64,000 nucleotides of DNA from Pseudomonadota bacterium (GTDB taxonomy: Bacteria > Pseudomonadota > Gammaproteobacteria > Legionellales > Legionellaceae), in contig JAGVJN010000023.1 of assembly GCA_020051095.1 (NCBI GenBank), positions 21,498-85,497 on the forward strand. The letters run 5' to 3'. Position numbers and translations under genes: made by a program. Below the pieces are notes generated by a model. It was not told where the DNA came from, did no database searches, and saw only the letters and a program-made list of their open reading frames with translations. Shown piece after piece: positions 38,515 to 50,360 of this stretch (position 1 is its first letter; each line of letters starts with the position of its first letter).

Positions 38515-40830
38515 ATGAAAACAATTAGTCGAAAATTTCTTTTGAATATCTGCTATGCTTCAGCCTTGTGGAGTGGCTCGCAGATTGCTGATGCGAGCGG
38601 ATTTGTTGTCAAACACATCAAAGTGGTCGGGGCACAACGAGTCAGTCAAGGAACGGTATTAAACTATCTACCGGTTCGTATTGGCGAATCCATTGGCGCT
38701 CAATCAACTGCAAAGATTATCCAATCTTTATACGATACCGGATTTTTCCAATCTGTGAGCCTTGAGCGGGAAGGCGATACCTTAATCGTGAAAGTAGTTG
38801 AGCGTTCAACTATCGGCTCGATTAATATCACTGGGAATACCCAGATCCCCAAAGATAAAATGAATGATTTTCTGAAAGAAATGGGGTTGATCAAAGGCCG
38901 CGTATTCCAGTTATCTGTTTTAGAAAGACTGACAGCGGAACTCAAACAAGCCTATTATGCTCGCGGAAAGTATAATGCACGTATTGAGACAAAGGTCACT
39001 GAGTTGACGGACAATCGGGTGGCGATATCAATTACTATATCCGAAGGTCGGGTATCGCGCATTCGAGCGATAAAAATCATTGGCAACCATGACTTCCCTG
39101 AACATGAATTGTTGTCGCAAATGACGCTACAAGAAAGGGGGCTGTTCACCTATTTTACCAAGAAAGATCAATACAATAAGCCAGGTTTAGATGCTTCTCT
39201 GGAAGCAATCCGTTCTTTCTATCTAGACAGAGGGTATTTAAAATTTCAGATCATTTCTTCGCAAGTTTTGTTATCGACGGACAAAAAAGACGTCTATATT
39301 AATATTCATATTGAGGAAGGACCTCAATACCATTTTTCAGGATTTAGTATTTCTGGGAAAACTATTCTACCCAAGGATAGAGTTGAGCAATTAGTTTTGG
39401 TGAAAAAGGGCGATGTTTTTTCTCGCAAAGCACTGACGGAAAGTATTTCTGAAATTGGCAAAGCCTTAGGTGATAAGGGCTATGGGTTTCCGGCTATCAA
39501 CGCCGAGCCTCGCATTGATGAGCAGAACAAAACAGTCTTCATCCATTTTTCCATCGAGCCAGGTCGCCACGTCTATGTTCGCCGCATCAATTTCCATGGT
39601 AATACCAAGACCGCTGACTATGCCCTTCGGAGTGTTATTACCCAAGATGAGGGTGCTTTATTAACGTTACATAATGTCAAAGAGAGTGAGAGACAGCTGC
39701 GGATATTGGGGTATTTAAAAAACGTGAATATAAAAACCAACCCAGTGCCTGGCACAAACAATCAAGTGGATTTGGATGTGCAAGTTGAAGAAGCACCATC
39801 TGCTGAAGCGAGTGCTTCATTAGGCATTGGTACGACGGGTCTGCAATTTAATGTATCGGCAAACCAACACAACTTTATGGGAACAGGTCGTTCGCTTGGT
39901 TTTGCGTTTAATGCGAGCCGATGGGGGCAAGATTATTCCCTGAATTACTTTAACCCTTTTTATACCAACACCGGCATTGGCCGAGGTGTTAGCGTGTATT
40001 TTTCGAAAGTAAACCCACGCAAACTTGATATTAGTAGTTATAATTCAAATCGATATGGCGTCGATTTAAATTATAACATCCGTTTAAGTGATATCAGCAG
40101 TGTGCAGCTGGGAATGGGGTATCAAGATTTAGATATTCGTTCCGCAGGAGCGGTTCCTCAAATTATGGCTTTTATTGCAACGCAAGGAACTAATTATGAC
40201 GAAATTCGATTCTCTGCTGGGTGGGTGAGCAATTCATATAACCAAATGCCTTTCCCAACGAAAGGGTTTAATCAGGCGGTATCGGGTCTTGCTGCATTGC
40301 CTGCTAATTCCCGCTCTTTATCTTATTATAAATCAGGCTACCAAGCTCATTGGTTCCAGCCTTTATTCAAAGGGTTTATTTTTAGTGCCATGGGTAATGT
40401 GGCCTTTGGTGATTCCTTCCAGCGAGGCGTTGGATTACCGTTTTTTGAAAATTATTTCGCCGGGGGTATTGCTAATCCAGGGATGGTTCGTGGCTATGAT
40501 AGTTTCTCCTTAGGACCAAAGGATATCTTTGGCAACTCTTTGGGTGCAAACTTCCTTGTCAATGGCTCATTGGGCTTAATATTACCTTATCCGTTAAGTC
40601 GAGATACGTTCCGTACTTCTTTGTTTGTTGATGCAGGTAATGTTTATGCTAAAGGTACTCCCGTAGTGTTTACTGGTACTTTGTCGGGACCTGTTCGTTA
40701 TTCGGGCGGTATATCACTTGATTGGCGATCGCCGTTTGGTCCATTATCGTTTAGTTTAGCTAGCCCATTAAACAAACAGCCAGGCGACCGAGATCAATAT
40801 TTCCAATTCGCATTATCATCGACGTTCTAA
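38515..40830 (+). CDS. bamA: Outer membrane protein assembly factor BamA
   Basis: BamA is the Omp85 core of the machine that folds beta-barrel proteins into the outer membrane. The 771-aa precursor has a signal peptide (about 1-27, ending ADA). Five POTRA domains (about 28-425) follow, each with a GN/GA-x-R/K start such as VVGAQRVSQGTV and ITGNTQIPKDKM. The 16-strand barrel has the lid-loop region MVRGYDSFSLGP. The C-terminus QFALSSTF ends in Phe as expected. Neighbouring rseP, skp and lpxD are the conserved envelope cluster. Confidence 0.97.
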   Translation: MKTISRKFLLNICYASALWSGSQIADASGFVVKHIKVVGAQRVSQGTVLNYLPVRIGESIGAQSTAKIIQSLYDTGFFQSVSLEREGDTLIVKVVERSTIGSINITGNTQIPKDKMNDFLKEMGLIKGRVFQLSVLERLTAELKQAYYARGKYNARIETKVTELTDNRVAISITISEGRVSRIRAIKIIGNHDFPEHELLSQMTLQERGLFTYFTKKDQYNKPGLDASLEAIRSFYLDRGYLKFQIISSQVLLSTDKKDVYINIHIEEGPQYHFSGFSISGKTILPKDRVEQLVLVKKGDVFSRKALTESISEIGKALGDKGYGFPAINAEPRIDEQNKTVFIHFSIEPGRHVYVRRINFHGNTKTADYALRSVITQDEGALLTLHNVKESERQLRILGYLKNVNIKTNPVPGTNNQVDLDVQVEEAPSAEASASLGIGTTGLQFNVSANQHNFMGTGRSLGFAFNASRWGQDYSLNYFNPFYTNTGIGRGVSVYFSKVNPRKLDISSYNSNRYGVDLNYNIRLSDISSVQLGMGYQDLDIRSAGAVPQIMAFIATQGTNYDEIRFSAGWVSNSYNQMPFPTKGFNQAVSGLAALPANSRSLSYYKSGYQAHWFQPLFKGFIFSAMGNVAFGDSFQRGVGLPFFENYFAGGIANPGMVRGYDSFSLGPKDIFGNSLGANFLVNGSLGLILPYPLSRDTFRTSLFVDAGNVYAKGTPVVFTGTLSGPVRYSGGISLDWRSPFGPLSFSLASPLNKQPGDRDQYFQFALSSTF

Positions 40831-40968
40831 CATTTAGGCCTAAGTTGCCTCAGAATACGCTGTTTTAGTCAACTTAATCCTAGGTGATGATTTGCCGATT
40901 AAAGTGCAGTAAATACTTAGGCGAAAGAATGTGCTCTCCAACTGATTAAAAATTGTAATGACGGGGGG

Positions 40969-40996
40969 TTGTGTATCGTATGGTTTATGTTACGAT
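40969..40996 (+). promoter_or_regulatory. Candidate promoter of skp-lpxD-fabZ-lpxA
   Basis: TTGTGT (40969-40974), a 16-bp spacer and TACGAT (40991-40996) lie 26 bp before the skp start. It would drive the chaperone and lipid A genes. Confidence 0.45.
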
Positions 40997-41022
40997 AAGC
41001 TATTTTAATCCTGGAGATAAAC

Positions 41023-41520
41023 ATGAACCGAGTTCGAACCCTTTTGATGTCAGCGCTGTTAGTTGCTACTTTCTCAACCGCCTATGCGGATAATAAGATT
41101 GGTGTGGTGGATTTCCAAAAATTAACACAGTCTTCTGGCAAATTAGATAATATCCGCAATGAACTGGAAAAGAAATTTAAAAGCCGTCGCGATGAGTTGG
41201 TGAAAATGGAAGAAAAATTGAAAAAAGATTTTGAAGCCTTTAAGCGCGATAGTGCAGTGATGAGCGATGCTAAGAAGAAAGAAGCCCAGCAAAAACTTAT
41301 CGAAGCCCAGCAAAAATTTGATAAAGAAGGACAAGCTTATCAACAAGATCTAAGCAATGCTCACAACCAGGCAATGCAAAAATTAGGTAAAGAAGTTCAG
41401 CAAGCTGTTAGCAAAGTAGCGGAAGCAGATAAGTTTGATTTGATTGTGCAAAAAGAAAGTGTTCCTTACAGTAATAGTAAATTGGATGTTACCGACAAGG
41501 TGTTAAAAGCGTTAAAGTAA
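41023..41520 (+). CDS. skp: Periplasmic chaperone Skp (OmpH)
   Basis: Skp is a trimeric jellyfish-shaped periplasmic chaperone that carries unfolded outer-membrane proteins to BamA. The 165-aa precursor has a clear signal peptide (residues 1-22, TAYA-DNK). A short beta segment IGVVDFQKLTQSSG follows, then a long charged coiled-coil tentacle region (about 40-140) very rich in Lys, Glu and Gln. It is directly followed by lpxD. Sequence conservation in this family is low; context and layout make the call firm. Confidence 0.92.
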   Translation: MNRVRTLLMSALLVATFSTAYADNKIGVVDFQKLTQSSGKLDNIRNELEKKFKSRRDELVKMEEKLKKDFEAFKRDSAVMSDAKKKEAQQKLIEAQQKFDKEGQAYQQDLSNAHNQAMQKLGKEVQQAVSKVAEADKFDLIVQKESVPYSNSKLDVTDKVLKALK

Positions 41521-41521
41521 G

Positions 41522-42565
41522 GTGAAAACACTTGAGCAAATAGCAAACCATGTCAATGCAATTGTCCATGGTGACGCGCAAAAGAAAATATCAGCCGTCG
41601 CATCCCTCGCGGCGGCAAATGCTTCTCATGTCGCTTTTTTTGATAACCCTGTCAGGTTAAAATGGTTGCATGATACACAAGCGGGTGCGGTTGTTCTGAC
41701 CCAGCAATATGTGGATGTGTGTCCAACCAATGCTTTAATTGTCAACGATCCAGCGATTGCCATTACTCAAATTCAAAATTGTCTTGAGTCTACGAATTCT
41801 CAACGAGGGTTTATTCATCCAAATGCGTTAATTTCCTTAAGCTGTGAACTTGGACAAAATGTTAGCATTGGTGCCAATTCCTATATTGGTGAGGGAGTTG
41901 TACTCGGCGATAATGTTACTATTGGTGTGGGTTGTGTGATTGAGGCGGATGCTTACATTGGTGCAAATTCATCCATTAATCATGCAAGCGTGGTGCATCA
42001 CCATACGATAATCGGCGATCAAGTTGAGATAGACAGTGGCACGGTCATTGGCGCTTTTCCATTTAATGGTGTAAAATCTGGCGGCATTTGGCAACGAGGT
42101 CCTTCTTACGGGTCGGTTATCATCGAAGATAATGTACATGTTGGTGCCAATACGGTTATCGATCGGGGCGGTTATACGGATACAATCATTAGTCGTGGCG
42201 TCATTATTGATAACTTGGTACAAATTGCCCATGATACGGTGATAGGTCCCTATACGGCAATTGCAGGCTGTGCTGCGATCGGTGCTAATTGTGAGATTGG
42301 TTCACACTGCATCATTGGAGGCGCAAGTACAATTGCAGCGAATGTATATTTAGCTGATGAAGTTGTTGTTACGGGTATGTCAACCGTTAGTAAATCGCTA
42401 AAAAAAGCAGGCATATTTTCCTCTGGCACCATGGTGTCGGAGCATCAACATTGGCGAAAGAATGTGGTTCGTTTTCGACAGTTGGAAAATTGGGTTGACA
42501 GAATAAAAGCTTTGGAAATTCATAACCAATTATGGTTGAATAATCAAAATCATGTGAGTGAGTAG
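41522..42565 (+). CDS. lpxD: UDP-3-O-(3-hydroxyacyl)glucosamine N-acyltransferase
   Basis: LpxD adds the second hydroxyacyl chain from ACP to UDP-3-O-acyl-glucosamine in lipid A synthesis. It starts with GTG at 41522, one base after the skp stop. The 347-aa protein has an N-terminal uridine-binding domain (about 1-100). A left-handed hexapeptide beta-helix (about 100-310) follows, with the catalytic His in NLVQIAHDTVIG, and then a C-terminal helix. Repeats such as IGANSYIGEGVVLGDNVTIG are obvious. Confidence 0.96.
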   Translation: MKTLEQIANHVNAIVHGDAQKKISAVASLAAANASHVAFFDNPVRLKWLHDTQAGAVVLTQQYVDVCPTNALIVNDPAIAITQIQNCLESTNSQRGFIHPNALISLSCELGQNVSIGANSYIGEGVVLGDNVTIGVGCVIEADAYIGANSSINHASVVHHHTIIGDQVEIDSGTVIGAFPFNGVKSGGIWQRGPSYGSVIIEDNVHVGANTVIDRGGYTDTIISRGVIIDNLVQIAHDTVIGPYTAIAGCAAIGANCEIGSHCIIGGASTIAANVYLADEVVVTGMSTVSKSLKKAGIFSSGTMVSEHQHWRKNVVRFRQLENWVDRIKALEIHNQLWLNNQNHVSE

Positions 42566-42569
42566 ATAG

Positions 42570-43022
42570 ATGACTAATCGTATTGAAATCAATGACATGT
42601 TGGCCTTGTTGCCACATCGTTATCCTTTTTTGTTGATCGACAGGGTGGAAGATTACAAAGTGTTAGATTTTCTAACAGCAACAAAAAATGTCACCATCAA
42701 TGAACCTTATTTCAACGGCCATTTCCCTGGTAATCCTGTCATGCCAGGGGTATTAATTCTAGAAGCATTGGCACAGGCGTGTGTGGTGCTGTTTAACTTA
42801 TCGGTAGATACTAAGCCTGGATTCGAGAATTTACACTTTTTTGCAGGCATTGATAATGCCAAGTTCAAACAGGTAGTGCAACCAGGAGATACGTTACGTC
42901 TTCATGTTACTTTAATTGGCCAAAAAAGGAATTTCTGGCGAATGCATGGTGAGGCGTTTGTTGATGATAAACTGGTCTGTTCGGCAGATTTAATGAGTGC
43001 CTCTAAGGAAATCGAAAAGTGA
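42570..43022 (+). CDS. fabZ: 3-hydroxyacyl-[acyl-carrier-protein] dehydratase FabZ
   Basis: FabZ dehydrates 3-hydroxyacyl-ACP in fatty-acid elongation and so competes with LpxA/LpxD for the same substrate pool. The 150-aa hot-dog protein has the active site NGHFPGNPVMPGVLILEALAQ (quoted in part: GHFPGNPVMPGVLILEAL) with His51 and Glu65. It is located between lpxD and lpxA, as in most gammaproteobacteria, and its stop overlaps the lpxA start by 4 nt. Confidence 0.97.
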   Translation: MTNRIEINDMLALLPHRYPFLLIDRVEDYKVLDFLTATKNVTINEPYFNGHFPGNPVMPGVLILEALAQACVVLFNLSVDTKPGFENLHFFAGIDNAKFKQVVQPGDTLRLHVTLIGQKRNFWRMHGEAFVDDKLVCSADLMSASKEIEK

Positions 43023-43788
43023 TTGATAAAAATGCGATTATTGACCCCTCAGCTCAGATAGCCGAAGGGGTAACCGTAGGACCTGGCGCGATTATCGGCG
43101 CGAAAGTCGTGATAGGTGAGGGGACAACTATTGGACCTTATGCGGTGATTAAAGGGCCGACTGTCATCGGAAAGCATAATAAAATTTTTCAATTTGCATC
43201 CATAGGCGATGAACCACAAGACATAAACTATGATGGGGAAGATACGCGTTTAGAAATTGGTGACTACAATACCATTCGTGAGTATTGCATGATCAACCGT
43301 GGCACAGTTAAAGGCGGCGGTGTCACAAGGATTGGGAATCACAATTTCTTAATGGCTTATGCCCATATTGGCCATGATTGCCAACTTGGAGATCATATCA
43401 TTATGGTGAATTATGCTGCATTGGCTGGTCATGTTGAAATTGGTGATTACGTTAATATAGGCCCTTATGCTGCCGTTCATCAGTTTTGCAAAGTTGGTCG
43501 GCATGCTTTTATCTCACGTGCAACGTATGTGACCAAAGATGTCGTCCCCTATGTGATGGTTGTGGGGCCAGAAGCAACGACCTGTGGCATCAATTCCGTT
43601 GGTATCAAACGACGTGGATTTTCTGTTGAAGCGGTGGATGCTTTGAGAAAGGCTTACAAAATTGTCTTTCGCAAAAGCCTAACCACTCTGCAAGCCGTCA
43701 GCGAACTCGAGGCAATGCAGTCTGAACATCCGGAAGTTATTCCATTGATCGATGCGATAAATCAATCAACCAGAGGAATTGTCCGGTA

Positions 43789-43789
<1 letters not shown>
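43019..43789 (+). CDS. lpxA: UDP-N-acetylglucosamine acyltransferase
   Basis: LpxA catalyses the first step of lipid A synthesis, transfer of a hydroxyacyl chain to UDP-GlcNAc. The GTG start lies in the fabZ stop (GTGA). The 256-aa protein is a hexapeptide-repeat beta-helix for about the first 190 residues, with the catalytic base His119 in AYAHIGHDCQLG, and then a helical C-terminal domain. The usual next gene, lpxB, is absent; crcB begins at the last base of the lpxA stop. Confidence 0.96.
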
Positions 43790-46813
<3,024 letters not shown>

Positions 46814-46867
46814 GCTCTGTCCTTACCCTCACTTGTTAGACTAAACACAGAGCGCGCCGTCTATTTT

Positions 46868-47305
46868 TTATCTTTCCTTGGAAGCACCAAGCATCCACAT
46901 GGCTTTTTCATGTGCTGCAATCCGTTCTCCCAATAAGGCAACGGATCCTTCATCATGGTGTTTGCTGGCGATTTGAATAACCTCATTGAGAAACTCGCTC
47001 ATAAGCGTATTATCATTCGCTAATTCCAGAACCATATCGTTCGCAGCTTTATTGCTGTCACCATCTTTGATGGTTTTTAGTTTCTCAAACTGTTTGAAGG
47101 TAGCCGGTGCATTGTGGCCCATGGTTAAGATGCGCTCTGCTATTTTGTCAACGGCATCTGCTAATTCAATATATTGACCCTCAAATAATTCATGCAACGA
47201 TTTGAAATTGGGGCCTTTCACATGCCAATGGTAATTTTGTGTTTTAAGATATAGTGCATAAGTATTTGCGAGCACGACGCACATTTTATCCAAATATTGA
47301 CTCAT
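46868..47305 (-). CDS. dps: Dps-family DNA-binding/ferroxidase protein
   Basis: Dps proteins form 12-mers that oxidise and store iron using peroxide and protect DNA in starvation or oxidative stress. The 145-aa four-helix protein has the inter-subunit ferroxidase set His26, His38, Asp53 and Glu57 in NYHWHVKG..LHELFEGQY..ADAVDKIAER, with the exact family spacing 12-15-4. The N-terminus lacks the Lys-rich tail used for DNA binding in E. coli Dps, so DNA binding is uncertain. A GGAGAA ribosome-binding site precedes the ATG. It is transcribed alone. Confidence 0.93.
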   Translation of the reverse strand: MSQYLDKMCVVLANTYALYLKTQNYHWHVKGPNFKSLHELFEGQYIELADAVDKIAERILTMGHNAPATFKQFEKLKTIKDGDSNKAANDMVLELANDNTLMSEFLNEVIQIASKHHDEGSVALLGERIAAHEKAMWMLGASKER

Positions 47306-47445
47306 AAAGTTCTCCTATTAAATCCCTTTGTAAAATGAGAGGGGTTCCGTTGGGAATGTCCCTAGTATTTTGAAGCGTCTTGGGTATAATTTTAGACTAT
47401 ATCAGATTAAAGGCATTTATTTAATAAGAATTAAGAGGCAAAAGC

Positions 47446-48159
47446 ATGAAAAAAACAGAATTTAACTATGAACATCAAGGAGTTACATGTTGTGGGTTTG
47501 TTGCGCATGAGGGTAACCCTAATCAACCTCGTCCAGCTGTCTTAGTCGTCCATGATTGGTCGGGTTGCAATGAATTTGCTTGTCAGCATGCAATCGACTT
47601 ATCGAAAAAAGGGTATGTTGGTATTGCTGTTGATATGTATGGGAATGGCAAAACGGGCCAAACAAATGAAGAAAAGCAGGCGTTGATGATGCCTTTACTT
47701 AATGATAGGAACCTTTTACTTGGTCGTTTGTTGGCTGCCCTCAGTGCGGCGAAAAGCATGCCTGCTGTTGATGCTACTAAAATTGCTGCGATTGGTTTTT
47801 GCTTTGGCGGGCTATGTGTTTTGGATTTGGCGCGAAGTGGGGAAGATGTCAAGGGTGTTGTCAGCCTGCATGGCTTACTGAATGCCCCCGAGCAGGCTAC
47901 GGATAGAGCGATTAAAGCAAACGTGCTGGTTTTGCATGGATATGATGATCCGATGGTTGACCCCCAGGCCGTTCAAACCTTTTGTGATGAAATGACTCAA
48001 AAGAAAGCTGATTGGCAAGTGCATATGTATGGCGGCACTGTCCATGCATTTACAAATCCGCTTGCACAGGATGCGAAATTAGGCACCGTGTATAGTCAGA
48101 CGGCGGCAAAACGGGCTTTTGAGTCGATGGACTTATTTTTACAGGCCTGCTTGCAATAG
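47446..48159 (+). CDS. Dienelactone hydrolase family protein
   Basis: This is an alpha/beta-hydrolase of 237 aa. The catalytic triad of the family is visible: Cys119 in the nucleophile elbow GFCFGG, Asp168 in LHGYDDPMV, and His200 in GTVHAFTNP. Dienelactone hydrolases cleave lactones in aromatic degradation, but no such pathway genes are nearby, so the physiological substrate is unknown. It is cytosolic (no signal peptide) with its own AAGAGGC ribosome-binding site, and lies between dps and the response regulator. Confidence 0.88.
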   Translation: MKKTEFNYEHQGVTCCGFVAHEGNPNQPRPAVLVVHDWSGCNEFACQHAIDLSKKGYVGIAVDMYGNGKTGQTNEEKQALMMPLLNDRNLLLGRLLAALSAAKSMPAVDATKIAAIGFCFGGLCVLDLARSGEDVKGVVSLHGLLNAPEQATDRAIKANVLVLHGYDDPMVDPQAVQTFCDEMTQKKADWQVHMYGGTVHAFTNPLAQDAKLGTVYSQTAAKRAFESMDLFLQACLQ

Positions 48160-48270
48160 CAATTGCGCTTTGCTCATGATAAACTGCATTTAACAACAGG
48201 CTTTGGACGAGGTTTGTTCAATGCGGTGTTCAGATGATGTATTGACTGGAACGCTTGCTCAGGAGGAGCT

Positions 48271-49299
48271 ATGCATTACTCTTCTATACCTACTTGCTAT
48301 TTTCCTACATCCGCTGTTTTCGTTGATGATAGTCGCGATTTCCTACTGAACTTTGTTTTGCAGCTTGATGAAGGATTAGCGTATCGTGTGTTTGATTCGC
48401 CATTCCATGCGCTAGATTGCATTCGCGAAAAGCGATGTGAATTGGATTTATTGAGTCAGCGTTGCATTACTGAGTATACGGAGGCAAAAAATTGCCCCTT
48501 AACCAACCACACCGTCAACCTTGATTTAGCTGCGATTCATGCGGAAGTTTATAATCCTCGACGCTTTTCAGAAATCTCGGTTGTTGTTGTTGATTATGCA
48601 ATGCCTGGTATTGATGGTTTAGAGTTTTGCCGGCGCATAGAAGACAGTAGTATCAAAAAAATTCTGCTGACTGGTCAAGCAGACGAGGCATTGGCGATAC
48701 AGGCCTTTAATGAAGGGTTGATCGATCGCTACATCAAAAAAAGCGATCCTCATGCAGCCGAATTAATTACGAAAAGCATTTACGAGCTACAGTATCAGTA
48801 TTTTCTGACAATGTCGGATATGATTACTCGCATGCTCTCAGTCTCATCTCCCAGTTGTTTACAAGATAAATTATTTGCTGAATTTTTTCGACATTATTGC
48901 GCTGAACAACGTATTGAAGAGTACTATTTAGCCGACTATTCGGGAAGTTTATTAATGCTGGATGATGATGCCAATGTTAGCTTTTTAATTGTAAAAACAG
49001 AACAAGACATGCGTAACTACTGCGATCTGGCTTATGATGCGGGGGCCAGTGATGACATATTGGAAAAATTAGTTAATCGCGAAGTATTACCCTGTTTTTG
49101 GCAAACCGATATTTTAGCAAAGAAAGATGTGGAATGGGATAAAATGATTGTCCCAGCGCAACGCTTTGTTTCTCAACATACTTATTATTATACGCATCTC
49201 AAAGGCAACGTCTTGTTTGAATTGGATAAAGATAAAATTTTGTCATATCACCAGTATTTAGAAGAATTAGATGCAGAAGAAATTTTGATGGCGGGATAA
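48271..49299 (+). CDS. Orphan response regulator, LqsR-like
   Basis: This 342-aa protein has an N-terminal receiver domain with acidic pocket Asp19-Asp20 (VFVDDSRDF), phospho-acceptor Asp108 (VVVVDYAMPGIDG), Thr134 (ILLTGQ) and Lys156/157. About 88 residues separate the pocket from the acceptor instead of about 40, so the receiver has a large insertion. The second half (about 170-342) is no known DNA-binding domain. Legionella LqsR, the quorum-sensing regulator, has the same length, an atypical output domain and, as I recall, phosphorylation at Asp108. The match suggests an LqsR-family protein. No lqsA, lqsS or other kinase gene lies nearby. Family assignment is moderate; the receiver call is firm. 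Confidence 0.8.
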   Translation: MHYSSIPTCYFPTSAVFVDDSRDFLLNFVLQLDEGLAYRVFDSPFHALDCIREKRCELDLLSQRCITEYTEAKNCPLTNHTVNLDLAAIHAEVYNPRRFSEISVVVVDYAMPGIDGLEFCRRIEDSSIKKILLTGQADEALAIQAFNEGLIDRYIKKSDPHAAELITKSIYELQYQYFLTMSDMITRMLSVSSPSCLQDKLFAEFFRHYCAEQRIEEYYLADYSGSLLMLDDDANVSFLIVKTEQDMRNYCDLAYDAGASDDILEKLVNREVLPCFWQTDILAKKDVEWDKMIVPAQRFVSQHTYYYTHLKGNVLFELDKDKILSYHQYLEELDAEEILMAG

Positions 49300-49381
49300 C
49301 GCCTTTTTGTAAAGCAAGTGATACTGGAAAAATTGATAGATTGGCGGTATATTGAGATCTTGGTTACCTAAGAATTTGATT

Positions 49382-49804
49382 ATGCTAAGAGCATCGATAT
49401 TCACAATATTGGCCGTAATGTTTACCTCAGTGCATGCTGATGACTATGATCGTCAAGTGGTACAAGAGCGGATTGCCCCTGTTGGCAGTGTTCGCCTACA
49501 AAATGCAGATGCTCAAACACCAGTTGAAAAGCAGCCTGCTCAACCTGAGCAAGTTGCAAAAGAACCGGGTGAAGAAATTTACCAACAATACTGCGCAGTT
49601 TGCCATAAGTCTGGCCTTGCAGGTGCCCCGATATTTCGTGATAAAGCAGCATGGGAGCCTCGTCTTGCAAAGATGAAAATGGACGAGCTTGTTGCCTCAG
49701 CGATTAAAGGTAAAAACGCGATGCCTGCCAAGGGAACTTGCTTAGATTGTAGTGATAAGGATATCAAAGAAGCCATTGAGTATATGTTGCCTAGGAAAAG
49801 TTAA
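49382..49804 (+). CDS. c5-type cytochrome c
   Basis: This is a periplasmic mono-haem cytochrome of 140 aa. It has a signal peptide (about 1-19, ending VHA), a Pro/Gln-rich linker, the haem site CAVCH (Cys71-Cys74-His75), and the axial methionine Met114 in NAMPAKG. The pair Cys120/Cys123 in GTCLDCSD is the extra disulphide that marks the c5 subfamily. It probably carries electrons in the respiratory chain. I start at the ATG at 49382, since a TTG 10 codons earlier would disturb the signal peptide. Its stop overlaps the dsbB start (TAATG). Confidence 0.92.
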   Translation: MLRASIFTILAVMFTSVHADDYDRQVVQERIAPVGSVRLQNADAQTPVEKQPAQPEQVAKEPGEEIYQQYCAVCHKSGLAGAPIFRDKAAWEPRLAKMKMDELVASAIKGKNAMPAKGTCLDCSDKDIKEAIEYMLPRKS

Positions 49805-50301
49805 TGACAGCAATCCAAGTACGCGTTAGCCTGTTGTTATTAAGTTTGATTAGCGCATTGGTAGTTGGTTATTCCTTGTACCTAGAGCATCACTTAAACC
49901 TTACTCCTTGCGTTTTATGCCTCATGCAACGATATTGCACGGCATCGATTGCTTTGCTGGGATTTCTCGCGTCACGTCGCGTGGAGAAAAGCGGCTGGTT
50001 AGCTGTCATGATTATCATGACTTGCTTTGCCTTGTTAGGCGTTTATTTCTCAGGTCGACAACTTTGGTTACATAGCCTTCCGCCTGATGCTGTACCAGCT
50101 TGCATGCCTAGCCTTAATACCCTGGTTCATTATTTTCCTTGGCAAGCTGTAATCGAGGCGGTATTCATGGGAACGGGTGATTGCGCCCATGAACAATATC
50201 ATGTTCTCGGATTGCCTCTCCCAGCATGGGGATTATTGTATTTTGTGGCGGTAGTCTTAGTATCGAGTCTCTTAATTATTTTAAGGCGAAAAAATGGATA
50301 G
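49804..50301 (+). CDS. dsbB: Disulphide bond formation protein DsbB
   Basis: DsbB reoxidises DsbA and passes the electrons to quinone. The 165-aa protein has four transmembrane helices and both redox cysteine pairs: Cys36/Cys39 (TPCVLCLMQR) and Cys100/Cys127 (PACMPSL and GTGDCAHE) in the periplasmic loops. It shares the ATG/TAA junction with the upstream cytochrome gene, so the two are probably cotranscribed. That is sensible, since cytochrome c and its disulphide mature in the same compartment. Confidence 0.95.
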   Translation: MTAIQVRVSLLLLSLISALVVGYSLYLEHHLNLTPCVLCLMQRYCTASIALLGFLASRRVEKSGWLAVMIIMTCFALLGVYFSGRQLWLHSLPPDAVPACMPSLNTLVHYFPWQAVIEAVFMGTGDCAHEQYHVLGLPLPAWGLLYFVAVVLVSSLLIILRRKNG

Positions 50302-50360
50302 CATAAAACTAGCATTTTGAAGTTAATTGGGTATATACTTACCCATTTTTTGATTAGCCT

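Noticed and set aside
46814..46853. Inverted repeat GCTCTGT...ACAGAGC after radA, considered as a terminator
   Set aside because: Only a 7-bp stem with a 26-nt loop and no adjacent U-run; too weak to call.
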